Part shown: one piece after another, positions 1 through 6,689 of the stretch
Layout of the letters: each line of letters begins with the position of its first letter
Numbering within the stretch: position 1 is the first letter of the stretch
Assembly: GCA_900544605.1 (NCBI GenBank)
Contig: UQVP01000032.1
Span: 1 to 10,201 of the forward strand
DNA from: an uncultured Mycoplasmatota bacterium
GTDB lineage: Bacteria > Bacillota_I > Bacilli_A > RF39 > UBA660
Length of the DNA: 10,201 nucleotides
Reading direction: 5' to 3'
Position numbers and translations under genes: made by a program
The notes under the pieces: generated by a model
What the model was told of the DNA's origin: nothing
The model's database searches: none
The model's input: only the letters and a program-made list of their open reading frames with translations

Positions 1-860
1 AAAGAAAAGGCTTTACTTTAATAGAATTACTAGCGGTAATAGTAGTACTAGCAATCATCGCTCTTATTGCAACACCAATAGTAATGAATACAATTAAAAA
101 TGCGAAGAAAGGAGCAGCAGAACGTTCGGCAGATAACTATATCAAACAAGTAGAAACAGCAGTGGCAGAAGCAAAATTAGGAAATAATTCAGTACCAGAC
201 GGAATGTATAGTATTCAACAAGATGGAAATATATGTCCAATAGAGGGATGTGGAGAAAATGATAAAGATAAAATCACAATAGATATGAGTGGAAATAAAC
301 CAACAAAAGGAACTGTAGTCATATCCAATGGTGAAGTATTACAAAATGGAACAACAATGACTGTAGGAGATTATGATGTGATATATCGTGATAATAAGTA
401 TGCATCTGTGACAACAGTGTATAGATGGTCAGAAGGTTATATAAATATAGGAGATACAATAGACCCAAATGATACATCTAAATTTACAAAAGATGCAAGT
501 ATACTTGGGAAAAAGAATTATTTAAAACACGTATTAGATAAAGATAATAAAGTAATAGAATCATATGCATGTTCTATGTTAAAAGATAAAGAATATTGTT
601 TAAAAGCTGTAGGCGTTGAATATGGATATGCAACAAATGCAAGTGATTATAAAGGAAATGTATTGATATTAAAAAAAATAGAAGATGCAAAAATAGAAGG
701 AATAAATTGTAGTTTAGAAGAGGAAGCCTCAAGCTGTTCTGATGCCTCTGAGCATTTGTATACGGAGGGGGATTCCGAAAGTGTTTTGGTGCGTGCATTT
801 GGTTCAGATGCCATTTGCAGTGTCTTTGATGACGGTAGTTCGGATTGTGTTTGTTATTAG
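1..860 (+). CDS. Type IV pilin-like protein with class III signal peptide, 5' partial
   Basis: The frame is open from the left edge (first full codon at base 3) to a TAG at 858-860. The first residues read RKG-FTLIELLAVIVV, a classic prepilin peptidase site: cleavage after Gly (9-11), Phe at +1 and Glu at +5, followed by a ~20-residue hydrophobic helix. The ATG at 84 is internal; the true start lies just before the window. The mature protein would be about 282 residues: the N-terminal helix, then an extracellular domain with nine cysteines, four of them in the last ~47 residues. It should be a surface pilus or pseudopilus subunit assembled by a type IV pilus-like (Tfp/Com) machine that is not visible here. 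From about 720 to the stop the DNA changes character: by hand count ~46% GC and ~19% A, against roughly 20-33% GC and 45-50% A in the lines counted before it, with codons such as GCC, GTC, GGG and TCC. This suggests a separately evolving C-terminal module. The family call is firm; major versus minor pilin cannot be decided. Confidence 0.9.
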   Translation, partial: RKGFTLIELLAVIVVLAIIALIATPIVMNTIKNAKKGAAERSADNYIKQVETAVAEAKLGNNSVPDGMYSIQQDGNICPIEGCGENDKDKITIDMSGNKPTKGTVVISNGEVLQNGTTMTVGDYDVIYRDNKYASVTTVYRWSEGYINIGDTIDPNDTSKFTKDASILGKKNYLKHVLDKDNKVIESYACSMLKDKEYCLKAVGVEYGYATNASDYKGNVLILKKIEDAKIEGINCSLEEEASSCSDASEHLYTEGDSESVLVRAFGSDAICSVFDDGSSDCVCY

Positions 861-868
861 TTGCATAC

Positions 869-919
869 TTTACATCCAGAATTATAGAATTTAAATTACG
901 CGTAAGTTAGATATGTAAA
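869..919. repeat. Nested palindromes downstream of the pilin gene
   Basis: Short inverted repeats cluster just after the pilin stop. TTTACAT (869-875) is complementary to ATGTAAA (913-919). Inside this lie two perfect 10-bp palindromes, AATTTAAATT (888-897) and TTACGCGTAA (896-905), which overlap by two bases. The second holds CGCG, rare in such AT-rich DNA. No U-tract follows, so it does not look like a terminator. It could be a protein-binding site, a recombination-associated structure or an mRNA 3' fold; nothing here tells which. Confidence 0.4.
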
Positions 920-961
920 ACTGTTGAAGTGCTAACAAAAAATGATTAATATGTGAAAAAT

Positions 962-989
962 AAAGCAAATTAATAAAAATTTGCTTTTT
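962..989 (+). terminator. Rho-independent terminator after the pilin gene
   Basis: AAAGCAAATT (962-971) pairs with AATTTGCTTT (978-987) in a perfect 10-bp stem around a 6-nt loop, and the descending arm runs into TTTTT (985-989). The stem has only two G-C pairs, which fits the base composition. It sits ~100 nt after the pilin stop and just before the promoter of the next operon. Confidence 0.7.
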
Positions 990-992
990 ATG

Positions 993-1001
993 TGTTATAA
1001 T
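993..1001 (+). promoter_or_regulatory. Extended -10 promoter of the cysteine desulfurase operon
   Basis: A consensus TATAAT (996-1001) is preceded by TG at the extended -10 position (TGT, 993-995). No good -35 hexamer is seen at 16-18 nt spacing, which an extended -10 can offset. Transcription would begin near 1008, giving a leader of only about 9 nt that starts at the ribosome binding site. Confidence 0.5.
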
Positions 1002-1016
1002 TGAATAGGTGATGTT

Positions 1017-2144
1017 ATGGTATACTTAGATTATTCAGCAACTACTCCTGTTGATAAAAGGGTATTAGAAACTTTTGATAAAGCTAGTTTAGAATTTATT
1101 GGTAATCCTAATTCGTTACACAAATTAGGGGTTAAATCAAAAGAACTAATTGATAGTTCAACAGAAGCAATTAAGAAAATATTAAATTTAAAAAATAGTG
1201 AGATTATATATACTAGTGGGTCTAGTGAAGCTAACAATTTAGCTATCAAAGGAATATGTGAAAAGTATCAAAATAGAGGTAAACATATTATTACAACTCC
1301 TTTTGAACATTCATCTATATATGGTCCTTTAAATTATTTAAGTGAATTAGGTTATGAAGTAGATTTTGTTAATCTTGATTTAAATGGAAGAGTAGACTTA
1401 GATGATTTAAGAAATAAACTAAGAGATGATACTATTTTAGTTAGTGTGGTAGCAGTTAATAGTGAAATTGGTATTTTGCAACCTATTAATGAAATAAAAG
1501 AGATTGTAAAAGAACATCCAAAGTGTTTCTTTCACGTTGATGCGACACAAGCTATTGGTAAAATAAAATTAGATATTAGTGATATTGATTTGGTTAGTTT
1601 TTCTGCTCATAAGTTTTTTGGTATTAAAGGAATTGGTTGTTTAATTAAAAAAGATGGAATAAGCTTGAATCCTCAAATTCATGGTGGTAAAAGTACAACT
1701 AATTATCGTAGTGGTACTCCTACCGTTGCTTTGATTGCATCATTAGCTAAAGCTTTACGTTTGGTTTATGAAAATATTGATAATGATTACAATCATGTTT
1801 TAGAATTAAATAAATATTTGAAGGAAAAATTACAAAATTATAGTGAAGTTAGAATTAATAGTAATGATTATTCTATTCCTCATATTTTAAATTTTAGCGT
1901 TCTTGGCGTTAAACCAGAAACAATGTTACATGCCCTAGAAGAAGATGAAGTTTATATATCTACACAAAGTGCTTGTTCAACAGGTGCTAGTTCTAAAGCA
2001 GTATTTGCTTTAACAAATGATGAAAAAAGAGCAAACTCAAGTATTAGGGTAAGTATATCAAAAATAACAACAAAAGAAGAAATAGATAAATTTATAGAAG
2101 TATTTGATAAATGTTATAAACATTTAATTGAAGTTAGGAGATAA
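1017..2144 (+). CDS. Cysteine desulfurase, NifS/IscS type (PLP-dependent)
   Basis: 375 residues, the usual length for the family. It should convert L-cysteine to alanine and hold the sulfur as a cysteine persulfide, donated to Fe-S cluster assembly, tRNA thiolation or thiamine synthesis in the cytosol. Visible class V aminotransferase landmarks: an N-terminal YLDYSATTP, the cofactor-stacking His98 (FEHSS), Asp175 and Gln178 (HVDATQ), the Schiff-base Lys199 in SAHKFFG, and the catalytic Cys320 in the mobile loop QSACSTG. The conserved Arg near the C-terminus is in SIRVSIS. The start is set by AGGTGA at 1007-1012; the ATG at 1012 is out of frame. The gene heads an operon: the next start lies 2 bp after its stop. 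No IscU/SufU or ThiI gene is in view, so the sulfur acceptor, and the choice among NifS, IscS, YrvO and NifZ, stays open. Confidence 0.95.
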   Translation: MVYLDYSATTPVDKRVLETFDKASLEFIGNPNSLHKLGVKSKELIDSSTEAIKKILNLKNSEIIYTSGSSEANNLAIKGICEKYQNRGKHIITTPFEHSSIYGPLNYLSELGYEVDFVNLDLNGRVDLDDLRNKLRDDTILVSVVAVNSEIGILQPINEIKEIVKEHPKCFFHVDATQAIGKIKLDISDIDLVSFSAHKFFGIKGIGCLIKKDGISLNPQIHGGKSTTNYRSGTPTVALIASLAKALRLVYENIDNDYNHVLELNKYLKEKLQNYSEVRINSNDYSIPHILNFSVLGVKPETMLHALEEDEVYISTQSACSTGASSKAVFALTNDEKRANSSIRVSISKITTKEEIDKFIEVFDKCYKHLIEVRR

Positions 2145-2146
2145 TT

Positions 2147-2419
2147 ATGAAAGTATTGAAGTTTAATGCGATATGGTGTAGCGCATGTTTAGTAATGAAA
2201 AAAGTATTTAAACATGTTGAAAATATGCATCCAGAACTAGAATTTATTACATATGATTATGATATTGATGAAGATATGGTTGAAAAATATAATATAGGAA
2301 CAACTATTCCAGTTTTAATATTTTTAGATAAAAATGAAAAAGAAGTGGCTAGAATAGTAGGAGAAAAGAGCTATGAAGAAATAGAAGCAGTAATTGCTAG
2401 TATTGAGGAGACTGAATAA
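2147..2419 (+). CDS. Small thioredoxin-family protein (WCSAC active site)
   Basis: 90 residues, somewhat shorter than classical thioredoxin (~105). The redox motif WCSAC puts cysteines at 11 and 14 at the head of helix 1, and the thioredoxin cis-proline is Pro55 in TTIPVLIF. There is no signal peptide, so it works in the cytosol as a dithiol carrier. The central pair is Ser-Ala rather than Gly-Pro, so it is not canonical TrxA and its redox potential may differ. AGGAG at 2136-2140 lies 6 nt before the ATG and overlaps the end of the desulfurase gene, so the two are probably translationally coupled. Its stop shares a base with the next start (TAATG). Given its place, it likely passes electrons to the CcdA-like protein downstream, or reduces the desulfurase persulfide; both are inference. 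Confidence 0.9.
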   Translation: MKVLKFNAIWCSACLVMKKVFKHVENMHPELEFITYDYDIDEDMVEKYNIGTTIPVLIFLDKNEKEVARIVGEKSYEEIEAVIASIEETE

Positions 2420-3618
2420 TGAAAAAGATTTTATTATGGTTAATTTTAACTATTACTTTATTATTCCCGATGGCAATAAATGCAGAAGAAATTAATTTAT
2501 ATTTGTTTCATTCACAAGATTGTACACATTGTCAAAGTGAAAGAAAATGGTTAGAATCTATTAAAGATAAATATGACAACTTAAATATTTATGAATATGA
2601 AATAACAAGAAATAGTGATAATAGTGCTTTATTAGATAAGGTAAAAGAAAGATTATCTTCAACAAGTAATTATGTTCCATATACTGTTATTGGAGAGCAA
2701 CATTGGATAGGTTGGAATGAAGATAATAAAACAAAAATAACGGAAGCTATTGAAAATTATGACTTTTCAAAAAGAGATATTGTAAATGAAGTTATTAATA
2801 ATATAGATGGTGAGAAAATAGGAAATACTGATGATTCTATTGAAAATAATGATGATAAGACAGAATTTACAGTACCTGTTTTAGGTAAAATAGATGCGAA
2901 AAAAGTATCTCTTCCAATTATGGCAATGGTAATTGGTTTTGTAGATGGATTTAATCCTTGTGCTATGTGGGTTTTGATTTTCTTAATTAGTATGTTACTA
3001 GGTATGAAAGATAAAAAGAAAATGTGGATTTTAGGCCTTACCTTCTTAATATTTAGTGGGTTAGTTTATTTACTATTTATGTTAGCATGGCTTAATATTG
3101 CAGTTAGTTTATCTAGTATTAGATGGATACAACTAATAATTTCAGCAGTAGCGCTTATTGGGGCATTCGTTAATTTACGAAGCTACTTTAAATCGATTAT
3201 CAAAAAAGATGAAGGTTGTGAAGTAGTCGATAATAAAAAACGTAAGAAATTAATGGAAAGAATAAAGAAATACACAAGTGAAAAAAGTTTATTATTAGCA
3301 ATGCTTGGTGTAATGGCTTTAGCTTTCTCCGTTAATTTGATAGAACTTGCATGTTCAGCTGGGTTACCTTTAATATTTACACAAGTTTTAGCGCTTAACA
3401 ATTTAAATGCTTTACAATACGGTATATATATTTTTATTTATTTATTATTCTTCTTAATAGATGATATAGTGGTATTTGTAATTGCTATGAAAACTTTTGA
3501 ATTAACTGGTATATCAACTAAATATACTAAATATTCACATTTGATTGGTGGTCTTATTATGCTAATAATTGGACTTTTAATGATATTTAAACCAAGCTGG
3601 TTAATGTTTAATTTTTAG
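2419..3618 (+). CDS. Exported thioredoxin-like domain fused to a CcdA/DsbD-type membrane electron carrier
   Basis: 399 residues. A signal peptide (MKK, hydrophobic core ~4-16, likely cleavage after AINA at 22) leads to a thioredoxin/glutaredoxin-like domain (~25-125) with CTHC (Cys35, Cys38) and a cis-proline in YVPYTV (Pro87). An acidic, Asn-rich linker (~126-155) follows, then about six membrane helices (~167-193, 199-222, 227-255, 289-314, 332-354, 370-392). Helix 1 carries Cys181 in FNPCA and helix 4 carries Cys312 in ELACSAG, the pair expected of CcdA and the DsbD core. By family knowledge, electrons from cytosolic thioredoxin reduce this pair, which then reduces an exported thiol protein; here the acceptor domain is built in at the N-terminus. 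GAGGAG at 2405-2410 sets the start, which overlaps the thioredoxin stop by one base. The final target (pilin cysteines, a lipoprotein or another exported thiol) is unknown. Confidence 0.9.
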   Translation: MKKILLWLILTITLLFPMAINAEEINLYLFHSQDCTHCQSERKWLESIKDKYDNLNIYEYEITRNSDNSALLDKVKERLSSTSNYVPYTVIGEQHWIGWNEDNKTKITEAIENYDFSKRDIVNEVINNIDGEKIGNTDDSIENNDDKTEFTVPVLGKIDAKKVSLPIMAMVIGFVDGFNPCAMWVLIFLISMLLGMKDKKKMWILGLTFLIFSGLVYLLFMLAWLNIAVSLSSIRWIQLIISAVALIGAFVNLRSYFKSIIKKDEGCEVVDNKKRKKLMERIKKYTSEKSLLLAMLGVMALAFSVNLIELACSAGLPLIFTQVLALNNLNALQYGIYIFIYLLFFLIDDIVVFVIAMKTFELTGISTKYTKYSHLIGGLIMLIIGLLMIFKPSWLMFNF

Positions 3619-3626
3619 TATAAAGC

Positions 3627-3661
3627 AAAAACCTTCTAATATAATTTATTAGGAGGTTTTT
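3627..3661 (+). terminator. Terminator hairpin that also buries the SD of the next gene
   Basis: The arm 3627-3641 (AAAAACCTTCTAATA) pairs with 3647-3661 (TATTAGGAGGTTTTT): 15 bp with a single G-U pair and a 5-nt loop. The core stem followed by T5 is a good terminator for the desulfurase operon, and the A5 start makes it symmetrical for the other strand. The AGGAGG at 3651-3656 is the only ribosome binding site of the symporter gene starting at 3662, so in a read-through transcript it would be fully paired. The loop holds TATAAT (3640-3645). Confidence 0.8.
3640..3645 (+). promoter_or_regulatory. Possible -10 box for the symporter gene inside the hairpin loop
   Basis: An exact TATAAT spans the loop of the hairpin, 16 nt before the symporter start. 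There is no recognisable -35 or TG extension. If used, transcription would start near 3652, and the message would lack the left arm of the hairpin, leaving the Shine-Dalgarno free. The case rests on one hexamer in AT-rich DNA plus similar spacing at other gene heads in this window. Confidence 0.3.
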
Positions 3662-4891
3662 ATGTGGAAGTTTGTTAAAAAATATTGGTTTCCTATTTCA
3701 ATATTGTTGTCTATTATTATAGGAAGTCTTTGGGGAAGTTATTTAGGAGAGCGGGCTAGTGTATTAAAGCCTATTGGTGATATATTTTTAAATTTAATGT
3801 TTACAATTGTTGTACCGCTTGTATTTTTTACTATTTCAAGTAGTATAGCTTCAATGATTGATCTTAAAAGACTAGGTAAAATAATGGGATACAGTTTAAT
3901 TGTTTTTACCATAACTTGTATTATTGCATCAGTAGTAATGTTAGTTAGTGTTAAAATCGTCAATCCTCTTGGTAGTAATAGTGTTTTAATTGATGCAACA
4001 GAAACAGTAAAAAGCTTAAGTATCGGAGAACAAATTGTAAATGCTTTAACTGTTAATGATTTCAGTGAGTTACTATCAAGAAATAATATGTTACCACTTG
4101 TTATCTTTTCTATTCTTTTTGGAGTAGGAGTAAGTGCTTTAGGTGATAAAGGTAAAAAACTTAGTACTAATTTAGAAGCAAATTCCAAAGCTTTAATGAA
4201 AGTAGTTCATATTATTATGTATTATGCTCCAATTGGTTTATGTGCCTATTTTATGAATCTTGTTGGATCTTTTGGGGTTAGTTTAATTAGTGGTTATTTA
4301 CGTAGTTTTATTTTATATACAGTTGTGGGAATAATATATTATTTAGTTTTTTATACTTTATATGCATATGTTGCAGGTGGAAAGAGAGCTGTTAAAAATT
4401 TTTATAAAAATGCTTTAAATCCAACTGCAGTAGCTCTTGCTACTCAATCATCTCTAGCAACACTACCAACAAATTTAGAATCTGCATCTAATATGGGAAT
4501 ATCTAAAGATATTAGAGAAGTATCAATGAGTGTTGGAAGTACGATGAATATGCATGGTAGTGTTATGGCATCAGTTTTAAAAATAAGTTTTCTATTTTCT
4601 GTTTTTGGAAGAAGTTTTACAGGATTAGATACATATTTAATTGCTATTTTAATATCAGTGTTAAGTGGTGTTGTAATGAGTGGTATTCCTTCGGGTGGTT
4701 TAATAGGGGAAATGTTAATTGTTAGTATGTATTCTTTTCCAGCTGGAGCATTTTTAATTATTTCAACAATTGGTATTATAGTTGATGCGCCTGCAACAGC
4801 ATTAAACGTTATGGGAAATCCAACTAGTGCGATGTTAGTATCAAGATTAGTAGAAGGTAAAAATTGGTTAAAGAAAAAGCTCACGGTGTGA
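3662..4891 (+). CDS. Dicarboxylate/amino acid:cation symporter (DAACS/SDF, GltP-like)
   Basis: 409 residues, the usual family length, with an even run of hydrophobic helices. Helical hairpin 1 carries the Ser-rich TQSSLATLP (~260-268), helix 7 reads GSTMNMHGS, the HP2 tip is SGIPSGG, and helix 8 reads DAPATALNVMGN. It should be a secondary importer of an organic acid or amino acid. Against the well-studied archaeal GltPh, helix 8 keeps Asp375 (GltPh D394, binds the substrate amino group) and Asn382 (N401), but has Ala378 where R397 binds the acidic side chain and Asn386 where D405 binds sodium. In helix 7, His298 replaces the Asp of NMDGT (D312). Glutamate or aspartate is thus unlikely as substrate and the coupling ion may differ; a neutral amino acid is the likelier cargo. 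This alignment was made by eye. AGGAGG at 3651-3656 gives the start. The last codons lie in a terminator shared with glmS. Confidence 0.92.
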   Translation: MWKFVKKYWFPISILLSIIIGSLWGSYLGERASVLKPIGDIFLNLMFTIVVPLVFFTISSSIASMIDLKRLGKIMGYSLIVFTITCIIASVVMLVSVKIVNPLGSNSVLIDATETVKSLSIGEQIVNALTVNDFSELLSRNNMLPLVIFSILFGVGVSALGDKGKKLSTNLEANSKALMKVVHIIMYYAPIGLCAYFMNLVGSFGVSLISGYLRSFILYTVVGIIYYLVFYTLYAYVAGGKRAVKNFYKNALNPTAVALATQSSLATLPTNLESASNMGISKDIREVSMSVGSTMNMHGSVMASVLKISFLFSVFGRSFTGLDTYLIAILISVLSGVVMSGIPSGGLIGEMLIVSMYSFPAGAFLIISTIGIIVDAPATALNVMGNPTSAMLVSRLVEGKNWLKKKLTV

Positions 4892-4897
4892 GCTTTT
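4875..4897. terminator. Bidirectional terminator shared by the symporter gene and glmS
   Basis: AAAAGCTCAC (4875-4884) pairs perfectly with GTGAGCTTTT (4888-4897) around a GGT loop, and both strands end in a T run. The symporter stop (TGA 4889-4891) lies wholly inside the hairpin, and the glmS stop (complement of 4896-4898) overlaps its edge. The two convergent genes are only 4 bp apart. Confidence 0.85.
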
Positions 4898-6689
4898 ATT
4901 CTACTGTAACAGATTTAGCTAAATTCTTAGGTTTATCAATGTCGCATTCTCTTAATTTAGCAACTTCATAAGCAATTAACTGTAAAGGAATTACTGTAAG
5001 TAATGGTTGAAGTAAAGGATGAGTGCTAGGAATAATAACTTTTTTATCAAAACAATTATTATCTAGGTTTTCATTTGCAACTAAAATAGTTTTAGCCCCT
5101 CTAACTTTTACTTCTTTTACATTACTAATAGTTTTATCTTTGATACTATTATCAGTTATAATAGCAATAACAGGAGTATCTTTATCAATTAAAGATATAG
5201 TTCCATGTTTTAATTCTCCAGCAGCGTATGCTTCACTATGAATATAAGAGATTTCTTTTAACTTTAATGAACCTTCTAAAGCAATGGCGTAATCAATACC
5301 TCTACCTAGAAAGAAAATATCATCATCTTTATAAATTTCTTTAGCTATTTTTTGGTAATTATCATTATTAATAAGTTGTTCAATTTTATTAGGAAGTAGT
5401 TTTATTTCTTTTAATATTTCAATTATTTCATCTTTATTTAAAAGATTATTTTTGTTAGCAATAGCAAGACTAATTAAAGAAAGTAGGGCAACTTGAGCAG
5501 AATATGCTTTTGTTGTTGCAACAGCAATTTCATTACCAGCTTCAGTATATAAAACAATATCTGATTCTCTAGCGATGGAACTTTCTTTTACGTTGATAAT
5601 TCCTAAAGTATCAATTTTATTTTCTTTAGCAAGCTTTAAAGATGCTAGAGTGTCAGCAGTTTCTCTTGATTGTGAAACAACAATAACTAACTCTTCTTCA
5701 TCAAAGAAATGTTTTTTATAACGATATTCACTAGCTATTTCAACATCTACGGGAATGTTAGCGTAGTTTTCAATCAAGTTTTTACCAACTAACCCAGCAT
5801 GGTATGCACTACCACATGCGACAATAGATATTTTTTTGTATTTTGATAAGTCAGGTATCTTGTCGCTAATTTTATCATCAGTTATATATTTATCAAATGT
5901 TTTTTTGATGACACTAGGTTCTTCATGTATTTCTTTTAACATAAAGTGTTCATAACCGTTTTTTTCAATATCCATAGCGTCACCACTAAATGTTCTGATG
6001 TCTTTTTTAATTACTTTATTATTTTTATCATAACACTCGATTTTATCATCAGTTATTTTAGCAAACTCTAAATCATCTAAAGTTATATATTTATTTGTAT
6101 ATTTTAAGATAGCAGGAACATCACTGGCAATAAAGTTTTCATTATCACCAACACCAATTATCAAAGGACTAGCATTCCTTACTGTATATAAAGTATCTTT
6201 ATCATCACTACAAATGATACCTAAAGCATATGAACCTTTTACCATATTTTTAAACTCTTCAATGCTTTTAATCATATCTTGATTTTTTTGATATAAAAAA
6301 TCAAGTAAAGCACAACCAACTTCTGAATCAGTTTCGGTTTTAAAAGTATAACCTTTACTAATCAAGTCTTTTTTTATTTCTTCATAATTTTCAATAATTC
6401 CGTTATGAACTAAAGTAATTTTACCTACCTTATGAGGATGAGCATTTACTTCATTAGCTTCTCCATGCGTTGCCCATCTTGTATGTCCTATTCCTAAAGT
6501 AGATTTTTCATCTACACTTACTTTATCTTTTAGATTTTTAATTTTACCTTTGTTTTTTATAATTTCTATATCATTTGTTAAGAAAGCTATTCCAGCAGAG
6601 TCATAGCCTCTATATTCTAACTTTTCTAAGCCATTAATTAATACTTCAATAGCATTTTTTTTACCAATGTATCCAACGATACCACACAT
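4896..6689 (-). CDS. glmS: Glutamine--fructose-6-phosphate aminotransferase (isomerizing)
   Basis: 597 residues, close to the ~600 of Bacillus GlmS. It makes glucosamine-6-phosphate from fructose-6-phosphate and glutamine, the first step to UDP-GlcNAc for the cell wall. The start is the ATG at 6689 (reading MCGIVGY), not the in-frame ATG at 6719, because Cys2 must become the N-terminal nucleophile after Met removal; AGAGGT at 6697-6702 lies 7 nt upstream. The glutaminase domain (~2-230) shows HTRWATHG, HNGIIENY and TDSEVG. Two SIS sugar-isomerase domains follow (~280-405, ~450-585) with SQSRETADT, EIAVATTKAY and the ring-opening His in HSEAYAAGELKHG. The C-terminus LAKSVTVE is complete, with catalytic Lys592. 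One oddity is Arg342 where the phosphate-binding loop is normally SQSGET. It is transcribed alone from its own promoter under a ribozyme leader and converges on the symporter gene. Confidence 0.98.
   Translation of the reverse strand: MCGIVGYIGKKNAIEVLINGLEKLEYRGYDSAGIAFLTNDIEIIKNKGKIKNLKDKVSVDEKSTLGIGHTRWATHGEANEVNAHPHKVGKITLVHNGIIENYEEIKKDLISKGYTFKTETDSEVGCALLDFLYQKNQDMIKSIEEFKNMVKGSYALGIICSDDKDTLYTVRNASPLIIGVGDNENFIASDVPAILKYTNKYITLDDLEFAKITDDKIECYDKNNKVIKKDIRTFSGDAMDIEKNGYEHFMLKEIHEEPSVIKKTFDKYITDDKISDKIPDLSKYKKISIVACGSAYHAGLVGKNLIENYANIPVDVEIASEYRYKKHFFDEEELVIVVSQSRETADTLASLKLAKENKIDTLGIINVKESSIARESDIVLYTEAGNEIAVATTKAYSAQVALLSLISLAIANKNNLLNKDEIIEILKEIKLLPNKIEQLINNDNYQKIAKEIYKDDDIFFLGRGIDYAIALEGSLKLKEISYIHSEAYAAGELKHGTISLIDKDTPVIAIITDNSIKDKTISNVKEVKVRGAKTILVANENLDNNCFDKKVIIPSTHPLLQPLLTVIPLQLIAYEVAKLRECDIDKPKNLAKSVTVE

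Noticed and set aside
574..798. A 74-codon open frame on the minus strand inside the pilin gene
   Set aside because: Low-complexity Leu/His/Asn-rich translation with no ribosome site; an artefact of A-rich coding sequence.
84..860. A complete pilin gene starting at the ATG at 84
   Set aside because: The frame stays open to the left edge and encodes the prepilin cleavage site and hydrophobic helix, so ATG 84 is an internal Met.
861..1016. CRISPR-like or tandem repeats, or a small RNA, between the pilin and the desulfurase gene
   Set aside because: No unit repeats with regular spacers; only local palindromes, one terminator and one promoter are visible.
3739..4188. A 149-codon open frame on the minus strand inside the symporter gene
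   Set aside because: It is the complement of well-conserved transporter sequence, has no ribosome site or family resemblance, and is hydrophobic only because the opposite strand codes for membrane helices.
4444..4884. A 146-codon open frame on the minus strand at the symporter 3' end
   Set aside because: Same reason: a shadow of the transporter helices that would also cross the shared terminator.
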